From Nitratireductor alexandrii (GTDB taxonomy: Bacteria; Pseudomonadota; Alphaproteobacteria; Rhizobiales; Rhizobiaceae), in assembly GCF_004000215.1 (NCBI RefSeq), contig NZ_RBVY01000004.1:394351-458350 (forward strand): 64,000 nt of DNA, read 5' to 3'. Of this stretch, positions 1 through 8,437 are shown piece after piece; the first letter of the stretch is position 1, and the number at the start of each line of letters is the position of its first letter. Under the pieces are notes generated by a model, which was given only the letters and a program-made list of their open reading frames with translations, was not told the origin of the DNA and ran no database searches. Both the position numbers and the translations under genes were made by a program.

Positions 1-817
1 TGCCGTCGCCGGCGACGATTTCCGGCAAGGTGACGGATCCGGGCGTGAAACTGGCCAGGTCGATGCCCAGCCATTCGGCAAGCGTGGCGTTGACATAGGT
101 CACGCGGTCGTCAGCGTCGGTGGAAAAGAACCCGGCGGGGGCGTGGTCGAGATGGTCGATCGCCTGCTGGAGGTCGAGAAAGAAGCGTTCCTGTTCGGCA
201 CGCTCGGCAGAAATATCCTCGATCTGCCAGGACAACAAAGGCTGGCGCTGGGTCGGCGCGGCAAAGCTGCGCGCCCTGGCGCGATACCAGCGCGCACCCG
301 GCTCCGAGCCCGGCCTTATCGACTGCGACATGCGGAACTCGCCCTCGCCGCTCTGCCCGTCGCGCAGCGCCGAGGCGATGCGTTCCACCACCGGCGCGGC
401 ATCGGGATTGTCGGACAGCAACCCCTCCACAGAACGCACGTCGGCGGCCGAACTGGCGCCGGTCAGATCGGCATAGGCGCGGTTGGCGTAGCAGACCCGC
501 CCCTTCAGGTCGCTGACGATAAGCCCTTGCGGCATGGAATCGACATAGGCCTTGGCCAGTTCGTCGCCGCTGGAGCGCGGCGCGATCTGCACGAAGCCGA
601 TCGCGGTGGCGAACAGATAGCCGATGCCGATCATCGCCAGCACGCCGAGCATGCCGAGCAGAAACGGATCGCCGAAACGGTCGCGCATGAGCACGAACAA
701 GAAGGCGGCGCAAATCAGGACAACGATGAAGACGACCAGACGGGCAATGGTGCCCGGGCGCGCATTCTGGTCGACGATCGGGTCGGGATAGCCCTTCCCC
801 CGGCCTTCTCCTGCCAT
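1..817 (-). CDS. cckA: CckA-type hybrid sensor histidine kinase, N-terminal part (cut by window edge)
   Basis: The first 272 codons lie in the window, starting at ATG 817; the kinase and receiver domains would be beyond base 1. The translated part has two membrane segments (about residues 24-44 and 53-75). Two PAS-like regions follow, at about 90-215 and from about 225. The second begins near the stretch DHAPAGFFSTDADDR, which I recall as typical of rhizobial CckA. CckA is the membrane kinase/phosphatase that feeds phosphate through ChpT to the cell-cycle regulator CtrA. The gene is divergent from a FliO-family gene and near dksA. With no catalytic domain visible, another PAS-containing histidine kinase remains possible. 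Confidence 0.8.
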   Translation of the reverse strand, partial: MAGEGRGKGYPDPIVDQNARPGTIARLVVFIVVLICAAFLFVLMRDRFGDPFLLGMLGVLAMIGIGYLFATAIGFVQIAPRSSGDELAKAYVDSMPQGLIVSDLKGRVCYANRAYADLTGASSAADVRSVEGLLSDNPDAAPVVERIASALRDGQSGEGEFRMSQSIRPGSEPGARWYRARARSFAAPTQRQPLLSWQIEDISAERAEQERFFLDLQQAIDHLDHAPAGFFSTDADDRVTYVNATLAEWLGIDLASFTPGSVTLPEIVAGDG

Positions 818-1043
818 TGCCGCTCCGTCCTGCCCGATTCCTGTCGATTGAACCCGACCGGTATGAATCACATTCTGCGCGCAGGCGAAAGCCCGTCCGC
901 CCGCTTGCCGGCAAATTCCGGCCTCGCAGGGCGGCTTTGCCCGTCTGCAATGCGGGCGCGGCGTTGCGCGCGGCGCCGAAGTTGGACTGCCGCGTGCCGG
1001 CCCCCCCGCCGGCGGCCGATATCTGCCGCAAACGGCGCCCGAG

Positions 1044-1068
1044 ACGTTTCCATTTACACATGAAACGT
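1044..1068. promoter_or_regulatory. Inverted repeat in the cckA/fliO-like divergent promoter region
   Basis: Perfect 7-base arms ACGTTTC (1044-1050) and GAAACGT (1062-1068) flank an 11-base AT-rich spacer, 41 bases before the start of the FliO-like gene. The rest of the 291-base gap between the two divergent starts (818-1108) is GC-rich with no other clear signal. An operator is one reading; a chance repeat cannot be excluded. Confidence 0.3.
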
Positions 1069-1108
1069 TTTAGTGTTCGCCACCAAAACGCGGGGAAAGG
1101 AAGCGGCA

Positions 1109-1897
1109 ATGACGGCATGGCTGGAAGGGATGATCGGACCTCAATACGCGCCGCTGGTCGGATGGGTCCTGTTGGCCCTCGTCATCATCGTCATCGTGCT
1201 GATCGCCCTGCGCCTTCTGCGCGGCATAACGGCGGGAACCTTCATCGCCGGCGGGCGCAACCGCAAAGCCAGGCTCGCCGTCATGGACGCCACCGCGATC
1301 GACACGCGCCGCCGCCTGGTGCTGGTGCGGCGCGACGACGTGGAACACCTCATCCTGATCGGCGGCACGAGCGACATCGTCGTCGAACAGGATATCCGCA
1401 TGATCCACAAGGCCTCGCGGTCGATCACCGACGAGGCCGAAGCGCCGGCGCGCCAGGCCCCGCCGCAGCAACCGCAGCCGGCGCCGAGCAAGGCAGACGC
1501 GGCCCCGACCCGGCCGTTTTCAAGCTTGCGGAGCCCGGAACGCCCCGCTCCCCCGGCGCGCCCCGCAGCACCGCCGCCTGCCCGACCTGCATCCCCGCCG
1601 CCCGCAGCGCCGGCCGCCAAGCAGGCTCCCGCCTGGCGCCAGCCGGAGCCTGCCGCCGCTCCCAGGCCCCAGCCGGCGCCGGTTCGCCCCGCAACGCCGG
1701 CACCGGCCGCGCCCGTTGCGGCGCCGGCGCCCAAACCGGCACCGGCCCCGCACGACGACAGCGACCTTGACGACGCGCTGCTGCGCGAACTCAACCAGTC
1801 GCTGAGCGCGGACGCGCCGAAAGCACGGGCCAAGGACGGCTCGCTCGACGACGAAATGTCAAAACTGCTCGGCGAGCTTTCACGCGACGACAAATAG
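1109..1897 (+). CDS. FliO/MopB-family single-pass membrane protein
   Basis: 262 residues from ATG 1109, chosen because GGGGAAAGGAAGCGG sits just before it; an in-frame ATG at 1073 lacks such a site. One strong membrane segment (about residues 17-41) is followed by a small domain with RRRLVLVRRDDVEHLILIGG (about 65-84), which resembles the FliO domain of the flagellar export gate. A long Pro/Ala-rich linker (about 120-215) and an acidic C-terminal tail follow. No flagellar gene is nearby, so a flagellar role is not supported by context. In this order such FliO-like proteins occur beside cckA, and their job is unclear. Family call moderate, function unknown. Confidence 0.6.
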   Translation: MTAWLEGMIGPQYAPLVGWVLLALVIIVIVLIALRLLRGITAGTFIAGGRNRKARLAVMDATAIDTRRRLVLVRRDDVEHLILIGGTSDIVVEQDIRMIHKASRSITDEAEAPARQAPPQQPQPAPSKADAAPTRPFSSLRSPERPAPPARPAAPPPARPASPPPAAPAAKQAPAWRQPEPAAAPRPQPAPVRPATPAPAAPVAAPAPKPAPAPHDDSDLDDALLRELNQSLSADAPKARAKDGSLDDEMSKLLGELSRDDK

Positions 1898-1969
1898 AGT
1901 TCGCAAACGGCGAGCGCGCGCCGCGGCCGGCCGCTCGAAGCCCGCCCGGCAGACCGTCAAACGAACATG

Positions 1970-1994
1970 AAAAAAGACGGCCTCGTCAGCCGCC
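1970..1994 (-). terminator. Intrinsic terminator after dksA
   Basis: Read on the minus strand, GGCGGCT pairs with GGCCGTC (two wobble pairs) around a 5-base loop, followed by six T. It lies 30 bases beyond the dksA stop. Confidence 0.65.
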
Positions 1995-2023
1995 TCATTC
2001 CATCCTGCCGCCTGAAGGCCGGT

Positions 2024-2440
2024 TCAATCGTCGCGATAGACTTTTTCGCGCCGCTCGTGCCGCTCCTGCGCCTCGATCGACAAGGTCGCGATCGGCCGCG
2101 CGTCGAGACGCTTGAGCGAGATCGGTTCGCCGGTTTCCTCGCAATAGCCGTAGGTGCCGTCATCGATGCGCTGCAGGGCCGCGTCGATCTTGGAGATCAG
2201 TTTGCGCTGGCGGTCGCGAGCGCGCAATTCGATCGCCCGGTCGGTTTCCGACGACGCGCGGTCGGCGAGATCGGGATGGTTGGCGTTTTCCTGCTGCAGC
2301 GATTCCAGCGTCTCGCGTGCTTCCCGCAGAATATCGTTCTTCCAGGAGATCAGCTTGGTCCTGAAATAGGTCTTTTGCCGCTCGTTCATGAACGGCTCGT
2401 CCTCGGAAGGGACGTAGTTCTGTTCTTTGGTTCCACTCAT
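2024..2440 (-). CDS. dksA: RNA polymerase-binding transcription factor DksA (one-cysteine type)
   Basis: 138 residues, starting at ATG 2440 with GGGGTGA upstream. A longer in-frame reading from 2566 has no family similarity and crosses the promoter. DksA enters the RNA polymerase secondary channel and, with ppGpp, mediates the stringent response. The coiled-coil tip motif D-x-x-D-x-A is present (Asp57, Asp60, Ala62). The zinc finger is degenerate: of the four usual cysteines only Cys100 remains, and the other positions are Thr103, Ser121 and Ala124. A DksA of Rhodobacter sphaeroides with one of the four cysteines is known to be functional, so this is a family variant rather than damage. The gene is monocistronic, with its own promoter and terminator. 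Confidence 0.93.
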   Translation of the reverse strand: MSGTKEQNYVPSEDEPFMNERQKTYFRTKLISWKNDILREARETLESLQQENANHPDLADRASSETDRAIELRARDRQRKLISKIDAALQRIDDGTYGYCEETGEPISLKRLDARPIATLSIEAQERHERREKVYRDD

Positions 2441-2470
2441 TCGAGTCACCCCGCACAATGAACCGGCGCT

Positions 2471-2499
2471 TATATATTCGGGCGAATTTGACGGCACAA
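2471..2499 (-). promoter_or_regulatory. Predicted housekeeping promoter of dksA
   Basis: On the minus strand: -35 TTGTGC (2499-2494), 17-base spacer, -10 TATATA (2476-2471). This gives a leader of roughly 25 bases before ATG 2440. Prediction from sequence only. Confidence 0.55.
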
Positions 2500-2662
2500 G
2501 CACAAAGGTCGGAGAAATCACGTCTTTGTCAGAGCCGATTACAGCCTGCCGGCGCCGGGAGGACACGGTATCGGCGCACGCGGCGATATTGCGCCGGCCA
2601 TGGCGGATGCCTTAGGAACGGGATCGGATACGGTGCGTGTGGCGCCGGACGGGGAGACCACG

Positions 2663-3172
2663 ATGAGCCGCCTCTTTCTGCTGCGCCACGCCAAAGCGGC
2701 CTGGGCCGAACCGGGCGGGCGCGATTACGACCGCGCCCTGACCGAGGACGGCCGTGACCAGGCCGTCGCGATCGGCGCGGCGATGCGCGCGGGCGGTCAC
2801 GTGCCGAGCGTCGTCGTATGCTCGCCGGCACGCCGGGCGCTCGAGACCTGGCAGGGCGTGGCCACGGCGCTTGGGTACAAGCCCGGCCAGGCGCTGATGT
2901 CGGGCTCCCTCTACGGGTCGGATCCCGGCGCCTATCTGACCATCATGCGCAACAATGGCGACGCCGACGCGCTTTTGATCATCGGCCACAATCCGATGAT
3001 CGAGGAACTGGCCTTCGCCTTCGCCCGGCACGGCGACGAGGAGGCCCGCCAGCGCCTGGCTCGCGGCTTTCCGACTGCCGGGCTGGCAGTGTTTTCCTTC
3101 GCCAAGCCGCTGTTCGAGGCATCGGCCGCCGACGCGCGGCTCGACGCCTTCCTGACGCCCGAGCGGGCATGA
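2663..3172 (+). CDS. SixA-type histidine phosphatase family protein
   Basis: 169 residues from ATG 2663, preceded by GGGGAGA. A branch-2 histidine phosphatase: RHAK at residues 8-11 carries the phospho-accepting His9, Arg57 lies in the SPARRA segment, and the second catalytic His is His109 in IGHNP. E. coli SixA removes phosphate from phosphohistidine on Hpt/PtsN-type proteins, and that is the closest functional model. The real substrate here is unknown; an Hpt protein is encoded 8 kb away. The gene precedes ycjX-ycjF by 85 bases on the same strand and may be cotranscribed with them. Confidence 0.82.
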   Translation: MSRLFLLRHAKAAWAEPGGRDYDRALTEDGRDQAVAIGAAMRAGGHVPSVVVCSPARRALETWQGVATALGYKPGQALMSGSLYGSDPGAYLTIMRNNGDADALLIIGHNPMIEELAFAFARHGDEEARQRLARGFPTAGLAVFSFAKPLFEASAADARLDAFLTPERA

Positions 3173-3257
3173 GCGCGCGCCGGGCCGCCGCTCCATTCCA
3201 ATTCGCAGCCGCGCTGCCTATATCGATGAGGTTTGAGCGCAACCGCACGGAGGCGAT

Positions 3258-4721
3258 TTGGCGTCCCTGACAACCTATGCAGACGAGGCGCTGATCGCGC
3301 TCGACACGCTCGCCAGCCGCGCCGCCGGCATCGTTTCCCCGAATATCAGGCTCGGCGTGACCGGCCTGTCGCGAGCCGGCAAGACGGTCTTCATTTCCTC
3401 GCTGGTGCACAATCTGATCCATGGCGGGAGACTGCCGCTGTTCGAAGCGCAGAAAACCGGGCGCATCGCGCGTGCCTTTCTGGAGGAACAGCCCGACGAC
3501 GCCGTGCCGCGCTTCCAGTACGAGGAGCATATCGACGCCCTGGTGAAGGAGCGCCGCTGGCCCGAATCGACCCGCGCGATCTCGGAACTGCGCCTAACGA
3601 TCGCTTATGAATCGGCCTCGGCCTGGGGACGCATGTTCTCGCGCGGCCAATTGTCGGTCGATATTGTCGACTATCCCGGCGAATGGCTGCTCGACCTGCC
3701 GCTGCTCGGCAAGAATTACGCCGCTTTCTGCCGCGAATCGCGCGAACTGGCCACGCTGCCGGTGCGCGCCGATCTCGCCGCCGACTGGCTGGCCGCGGCG
3801 AACGCGGTCGATCCGAATGCCGATGCCGACGAGATGACGGCCAAGGCGCTGGCCGACCGTTTCGCCGCCTATCTGAGAGCCTGCAAAGAAGACAGCCGCG
3901 CGCTCTCCACCCTGCCGCCCGGCCGCCTGCTGATGCCCGGCGACCTCGACGGCTCGCCGGCGCTCACCTTCGCGCCGCTGCCGCAGGAAAAGACCGGCCG
4001 CACCCGCCCCGGCTCGCTCTACGCGATGATGGAGCGCCGGTTCGAGGCCTACAAGACCCATGTCGTCAAACCGTTCTTTCGCGAGCACATCACCCGGCTC
4101 GACCGGCAGATCGTGCTGGTCGACGCGCTGCAGGCGCTCAATGCCGGACCGGCCGCGCTCGCCGACCTCGAGCGCGCGCTGACCGACATCCTGTCCTGCT
4201 TCCGGCCGGGGCGCGGCAATCTCGTCACCGACCTGCTGACGCGCCGTATCGACCGTATCCTGGTCGCCGCCACCAAGGCGGACCACCTGCACCACGAAAA
4301 CCACGACCGGCTGCAGGCGATCGTACGCCGGCTCGCCGACCGGGCCGTGGCCAGGGCGCGGCTGACCGGTGCCGAGATCGACGCCGTCGCCATGGCCGCC
4401 TTGCGAGCGACCCGCGAAGGCACGGTCCGGCAGGGACGCGAGGATTTGCCGGTGATCATCGGCACGCCGCTGGCCGGCGAGACCATCGGCAAGGAAACAT
4501 TCGACGGCGAGAGCGAAACCGCGGTCTTTCCCGGCGACCTGCCGGACGATATCGGCCCGTTGTTCGACGCGGCGGCCGACACGACACCGGTCGAGGCGTT
4601 GCGCTTCGTGCGTTTCCGCCCCCCGCGCCTGGAGCGATCCGCCGACGGTCTGTCGCTGGTCCTGCCGCATATCCGGCTCGACCGGGCCCTGCAATTCCTG
4701 CTCGGAGACCGGCTGGCATGA
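3258..4721 (+). CDS. ycjX: YcjX-family P-loop GTPase-like protein
   Basis: 487 residues from TTG 3258, with CGGAGGCG five bases upstream; no ATG in this frame fits the family N-terminus better. Walker A is GLSRAGKT (residues 36-43), and a switch-like D138-YPGEW follows. YcjX proteins are predicted P-loop NTPases (DUF463), induced by envelope or heat stress in enterobacteria, with no settled function. The stop overlaps the ycjF start (bases 4718-4721), so the two are probably translationally coupled, and the YcjX/YcjF pairing is widely conserved. Family call is firm; the biochemical role is unknown. Confidence 0.9.
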   Translation: MASLTTYADEALIALDTLASRAAGIVSPNIRLGVTGLSRAGKTVFISSLVHNLIHGGRLPLFEAQKTGRIARAFLEEQPDDAVPRFQYEEHIDALVKERRWPESTRAISELRLTIAYESASAWGRMFSRGQLSVDIVDYPGEWLLDLPLLGKNYAAFCRESRELATLPVRADLAADWLAAANAVDPNADADEMTAKALADRFAAYLRACKEDSRALSTLPPGRLLMPGDLDGSPALTFAPLPQEKTGRTRPGSLYAMMERRFEAYKTHVVKPFFREHITRLDRQIVLVDALQALNAGPAALADLERALTDILSCFRPGRGNLVTDLLTRRIDRILVAATKADHLHHENHDRLQAIVRRLADRAVARARLTGAEIDAVAMAALRATREGTVRQGREDLPVIIGTPLAGETIGKETFDGESETAVFPGDLPDDIGPLFDAAADTTPVEALRFVRFRPPRLERSADGLSLVLPHIRLDRALQFLLGDRLA

Positions 4722-5812
4722 ACACAAAGCGCACACCCGCCGCCTTCCGCCTGCCGGCGCACGAGGCCCCCTCCAAGCCGGCCACGGCGACCAAGACGGC
4801 CGACGCGCCCGCAGACCGAAAACCGCGCCGGCCGCGCGCCGTGCGCGGCGACGATCTGGTCGCCGTCAAGCCGGACGAAAACGACTATTTCGAAGATGGC
4901 GCCGATGCCGAGCTGCGGCCGCTGCCGCCCGCCCCGCGTCGCTCACGCCTCGCCGCGCTGTTTTTAGGCGCCACCGGCATCCTGATATCGCTCGCCGTCG
5001 GCCTATGGGTCGACCGCCTGGTGCGCGAGCTGTTCGCCCGCGCCGACTGGCTCGGCTGGACGGCGATCGGCCTGACCGCGCTCGCCGGCGCCGCGCTCGT
5101 CGCGATCCTGATGCGCGAAGTTCTGGCCTTGATGCGGCTGGCCTCGGTCGAGCGCATGCGCAGACGCGCCGACGACGTCGTGGCGCGCGCCGACGCCAAG
5201 GCGGCACGCGATCTGACCGACGACCTTTCCGGCTTTCTTGCCGCCAAGCCCGAAACCGCCGCTGGCCGCACCGCGCTCGAGGCATTGCGCGACGACGTCA
5301 TCGACGCGCCGGACCTGATCGCGCTGGCCGAGACCGAATTGCTGGGCCCGCTCGACGGGCGCGCGCGCCAACTGGTGCTTGACGCAGGAAAGCGCGTGTC
5401 GCTGGTCACCGCCGTCAGCCCGCGGGCGCTGGTCGACCTTGCCTACGTGCTTTACGAAACCGCCCGGCTGGTACGCCGGATCGCCGATCTCTACGGCGGG
5501 CGACCGGGCACGCTCGGTTTCTTGCGCCTGACCCGCTCCGTGCTTGCCCATCTCGCCGTGACCGGTTCGATCGCCGCCGGCGACAGTCTCGTCCAGCAGC
5601 TTGTGGGCCACGGCCTAGCCGCGCGCCTGTCGGCCAAGCTCGGCGAAGGCGTGGTCAACGGCATGATGACGGTCAGGATCGGCATCGCGGCGATGGAGGC
5701 GGCCAGGCCCCTGCCCTTCCGCGCGCAAAAGCGCCCCGGCCTTGGCGATTTTCTGTCCGCGCTGACCCGGCTGGTCGGCGATAAGGCGCAAAACCAGCCG
5801 CCGTCGTCATGA
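4718..5812 (+). CDS. ycjF: YcjF-family (TIGR01620/DUF697) membrane protein
   Basis: 364 residues from ATG 4718, sharing four bases with the ycjX stop. A basic, Pro/Ala-rich cytoplasmic N-terminus (1-75) is followed by two membrane segments (about 78-99 and 111-134) and the soluble DUF697-like domain (about 150-350) with the hydrophobic helix-rich pattern typical of YcjF. The frame stays open upstream inside ycjX to 3683, but that extension has no family similarity and is a GC artefact. Probably anchors or partners YcjX at the inner membrane; function undefined. Confidence 0.88.
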   Translation: MNTKRTPAAFRLPAHEAPSKPATATKTADAPADRKPRRPRAVRGDDLVAVKPDENDYFEDGADAELRPLPPAPRRSRLAALFLGATGILISLAVGLWVDRLVRELFARADWLGWTAIGLTALAGAALVAILMREVLALMRLASVERMRRRADDVVARADAKAARDLTDDLSGFLAAKPETAAGRTALEALRDDVIDAPDLIALAETELLGPLDGRARQLVLDAGKRVSLVTAVSPRALVDLAYVLYETARLVRRIADLYGGRPGTLGFLRLTRSVLAHLAVTGSIAAGDSLVQQLVGHGLAARLSAKLGEGVVNGMMTVRIGIAAMEAARPLPFRAQKRPGLGDFLSALTRLVGDKAQNQPPSS

Positions 5813-5951
5813 CACGCTGCCAAATCGGTGCTTGAAAGATGGCCGCGAGTTGCGCATTCTGCGACAAAGGCGCGCGGCCTAGACAAAGCATTAACCATTC
5901 TGGGGCAAGGATCGGCTGTCGCGTCCAGTATTCCGGTGACCGGGTAGCCAG

Positions 5952-6491
5952 ATGAATCGTGTTCTTCGCACACTCTTGCCGTCGGCAGCCGCGGCATTGT
6001 TTCTTTCCCAAGCCACGGCGCTTGCCGCGGATCGCGATCATACGTTCTTCCAGTCGGTGCGCGGCGAATGGGTCGGCCCCGGCGAGATCGTTGCCGGCAA
6101 ATACAAAGGCACGAAATTCACCTGCACCCTCACCGGCACCGCCCATTCCGGCAAGGTCGGGATGACGCTCGGCGGAAGTTGCCGGGTGGGCGTGTTTTCG
6201 CAAAAAATGTCGGCTTCGATCGTGCGCCACGGCAAAGGCTATCGGGGCACGTTTCTCGACGGTGCCAGCGGCAAGGGCCTCGACATAGTCGGCGGCAACG
6301 TCAATGGCTCGCGCGCCGTGATGTCGCTCAACCGCGACAAGCTCAACGGCGCCATGCTGGCCCGGATGAAGGGCGACGACGCCATGAACGTCACCGTGTC
6401 GGTGCGCGTGAACAAGGAACTCGTGCCGGTCATCGGCATGAATCTGAAGCGGGTCGACGCCACCGCGGTCGGAGCCGTGTCGCGCAGATAG
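5952..6491 (+). CDS. Small secreted protein of unknown function
   Basis: 179 residues from ATG 5952. A signal peptide is clear: basic start, hydrophobic stretch at about residues 8-23, and cleavage after ALAA near residue 26. The mature part is rich in Gly, Lys and beta-type segments (GKYKGTKFTCTLTG; GKGYRGTFLDGASGKG), with one cysteine pair (near 58 and 77). It looks like a small periplasmic beta-sheet protein. I do not recognise a characterised family. It is convergent with folK and separated from ycjF by 139 bases, which contain a lone TTAACC. Confidence 0.7.
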   Translation: MNRVLRTLLPSAAAALFLSQATALAADRDHTFFQSVRGEWVGPGEIVAGKYKGTKFTCTLTGTAHSGKVGMTLGGSCRVGVFSQKMSASIVRHGKGYRGTFLDGASGKGLDIVGGNVNGSRAVMSLNRDKLNGAMLARMKGDDAMNVTVSVRVNKELVPVIGMNLKRVDATAVGAVSRR

Positions 6492-6594
6492 GGTCGATCG
6501 GGTAAACCGGGTCCTTCAGTCGAGAAAACCGGGTTCCGGCGTGTTGTCGCCGGCCGGCACCACTCCGCAACAAGCCGTCGTCCAGGAAGCGTTT

Positions 6595-7110
6595 TCAGCC
6601 TTTCCACCAGGCATCGCCTGCTTCGGCGACACTGATGCCGGAGGTATCCGCCCGGGTGAGATAATGGTCGAGGCCGAGCCCCTCGACGGTCAGGTCCGGC
6701 GCGATTTCCCGTAAAGGAATCAACACGAAGGCGCGTTGCAGCATGCGCGGATGCGGGAGTTCGAGCCCGTCTTCGCAAAGCGTCGTGGCGCCATGGCAGA
6801 GCACGTCGACATCGATCACCCGCGGACCGCCGGGTATGGTGCGCACGCGTTTCAATTCCCGCTCGGCCCCCAGACACAGTTCAAGCAGGGCGCGCGGGGA
6901 AAGCGTGGTGCGAAGTTCGGCCACGCAATTGAGAAAATCCGGTTGCGTCACCACGCCCCAGGGCGGCGTACGATAGACCGAGGAAACCGCCACCACCCGT
7001 GTCGACATATCCGCGTCGACGATACGCAGCGCCGCCGCCATCGCCGTCAGCGGGTCGCCAATATTGCCGCCCAGCCCGAGAAAGGCGCGGACCTCATTGC
7101 GGCCAGACAA
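6595..7110 (-). CDS. folK: 2-amino-4-hydroxy-6-hydroxymethyldihydropteridine pyrophosphokinase
   Basis: 171 residues from TTG 7110, which overlaps the end of folB by 17 bases. FolK transfers pyrophosphate from ATP to 6-hydroxymethyl-7,8-dihydropterin, the step before FolP. Family marks are all present: GLGGNIGDP (12-20), SSVYRTPPWG (43-52), the magnesium-binding GPRVIDVDVL (95-104) and PHPRMLQRAFVL (119-130). Last gene of folP-folB-folK; the long overlap suggests translational coupling to folB. Confidence 0.93.
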   Translation of the reverse strand: MSGRNEVRAFLGLGGNIGDPLTAMAAALRIVDADMSTRVVAVSSVYRTPPWGVVTQPDFLNCVAELRTTLSPRALLELCLGAERELKRVRTIPGGPRVIDVDVLCHGATTLCEDGLELPHPRMLQRAFVLIPLREIAPDLTVEGLGLDHYLTRADTSGISVAEAGDAWWKG

Positions 7111-7453
7111 GCGTCACCTCCACATGGTCGAGCACGCCCGGCACCGGCGCGTTGGGCTTCCTGACGGTGATTTCGGCCTGCTTGATCTGCGGAAAGCGCG
7201 CGCAAAGCTGGCGGGCGACATCGCGCGCCAGCGCCTCGATCAGGAAGCGGCGTTTTCCGGTCACGATCGCCTCGATCACCTGAAACGCTTCGCCGTAATC
7301 GACCGTGGCGCCGATATCGTCCTCGTCGAGCGGCTTTTGCGGGTCGACGGTCAGGGCGGCGTCGACATAAAAGCGCTGCCCCAGCATCTCCTCGGCGTCA
7401 TGTACGCCGTGGCGCGCGAAAAAAGCGCAATTTTTCAGCCGGATGACATACAT
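7094..7453 (-). CDS. folB: Dihydroneopterin aldolase
   Basis: 119 residues from ATG 7453; a longer frame to 7495 is an in-frame artefact running into folP. FolB cleaves 7,8-dihydroneopterin to 6-hydroxymethyl-dihydropterin and glycolaldehyde. The N-terminal pattern LKNCAFFARHGVHDAEE and the C-terminal VRKPNAPVPG with its catalytic Lys match the family. It lies 10 bases after folP and overlaps folK, so the three catalyse neighbouring steps from one transcript. Confidence 0.93.
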   Translation of the reverse strand: MYVIRLKNCAFFARHGVHDAEEMLGQRFYVDAALTVDPQKPLDEDDIGATVDYGEAFQVIEAIVTGKRRFLIEALARDVARQLCARFPQIKQAEITVRKPNAPVPGVLDHVEVTLVWPQ

Positions 7454-7463
7454 GTCGGCGCTC

Positions 7464-8327
7464 TCAGCGTTGCGGGCGGGCGGCCAGCATAGCATCCGCC
7501 ATCTTCAGCGCATCCACATTGATTGCGACGTCGTGCACCCGAAAAACCGCCGCGCCCTTCATGCGCAGAAAAACGCTGGTCGCAGCCGTTCCCGCCCCCC
7601 GCGCGCCGGGTTCGCGACCGGTGACGTGGCCAATGAAACGCTTGCGCGACGTGCCGGCGAGCAAAGGCCGCCCGAGCGCGTGCAGTTCGCCGAAACGCGC
7701 GGCAAGCTCCAGATTGACCGCCGCCGTTTCCTTGCCGAAGCCGAAACCGGGATCGAGCACGATGCGCTCCGCGCCGAGCCCGGCCGAACGCGCGAGGGCA
7801 AGCGAGCGCTGCAGGAAGACACGCTGGTCGTCGATGACGTCGGCTTCGAGCGCGCGATCGCGGCTGTTATGCATCAGCACCGCGCCGGCTCCGGTCTCAA
7901 CGATTGCGGCCGCCATGTCAGGATCGCGTTGCAAGGCCCAGATATCGTTGACGATATGCGCGCCGGCTGCGATCGCCTTGCGCGCCGTTTCCGCACGATA
8001 GGTGTCGATTGAAATCAACACATCGGAGCGGCGCGCCAGAGCCTCGATCACAGGCAGAACGCGCGCTTGCTCCGCTTCGGCATCGACCGCACCGGCACCC
8101 GGCCTGGTCGATTCCCCGCCAATATCCACGATCGCGGCCCCTTGCGCCTCCATCGCCAGCGCCGCCTCGAGCGCCGCATCGCGGTTGGCGAACAGCCCGC
8201 CGTCGGAAAAACTGTCCGGCGTGACGTTGACGATGCCCATGACCACCGCCTTGGGGCCGAGCGTGAGGCCGCGGCCGTGGGCGAGCGGCCAAAAAACCGG
8301 TTCCGTCGTTATCGCGTCCTCGGTCAT
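7464..8327 (-). CDS. folP: Dihydropteroate synthase
   Basis: 287 residues from ATG 8327, with GGAGAGCAAGGACG just upstream. FolP condenses the pterin pyrophosphate with p-aminobenzoate to dihydropteroate and is the sulfonamide target. Motifs: NVTPDSFSDGG (34-44), DIGGESTRPG (68-77), LDPGFGFGKE, and the C-terminal substrate loop SRKRFIGH. First gene of folP-folB-folK. folE and hisI lie about 38 kb away in this window. The gene diverges from the DUF922 gene across a 110-base gap. Confidence 0.95.
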   Translation of the reverse strand: MTEDAITTEPVFWPLAHGRGLTLGPKAVVMGIVNVTPDSFSDGGLFANRDAALEAALAMEAQGAAIVDIGGESTRPGAGAVDAEAEQARVLPVIEALARRSDVLISIDTYRAETARKAIAAGAHIVNDIWALQRDPDMAAAIVETGAGAVLMHNSRDRALEADVIDDQRVFLQRSLALARSAGLGAERIVLDPGFGFGKETAAVNLELAARFGELHALGRPLLAGTSRKRFIGHVTGREPGARGAGTAATSVFLRMKGAAVFRVHDVAINVDALKMADAMLAARPQR

Positions 8328-8437
8328 CGTCCTTGCTCTCCGGTCCCGGCAATGCCTGCGGCACACCGGCTTTTTAGTTGCGCCGCCTGCCGGTCTGGCG
8401 CATGGTCGTGCCTTGGCCTTAACCGGGATCGGCCGCG

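Noticed and set aside
1109-1897. Evidence for a flagellar gene cluster
   Set aside because: Only a FliO-like domain is present; no other flagellar gene occurs in 64 kb.
3683-5812. 709-codon frame that would fuse a ycjX-overlapping stretch to YcjF
   Set aside because: The first 345 codons lie inside ycjX in another frame and are Arg-rich nonsense; the true ycjF start at 4718 overlaps the ycjX stop.
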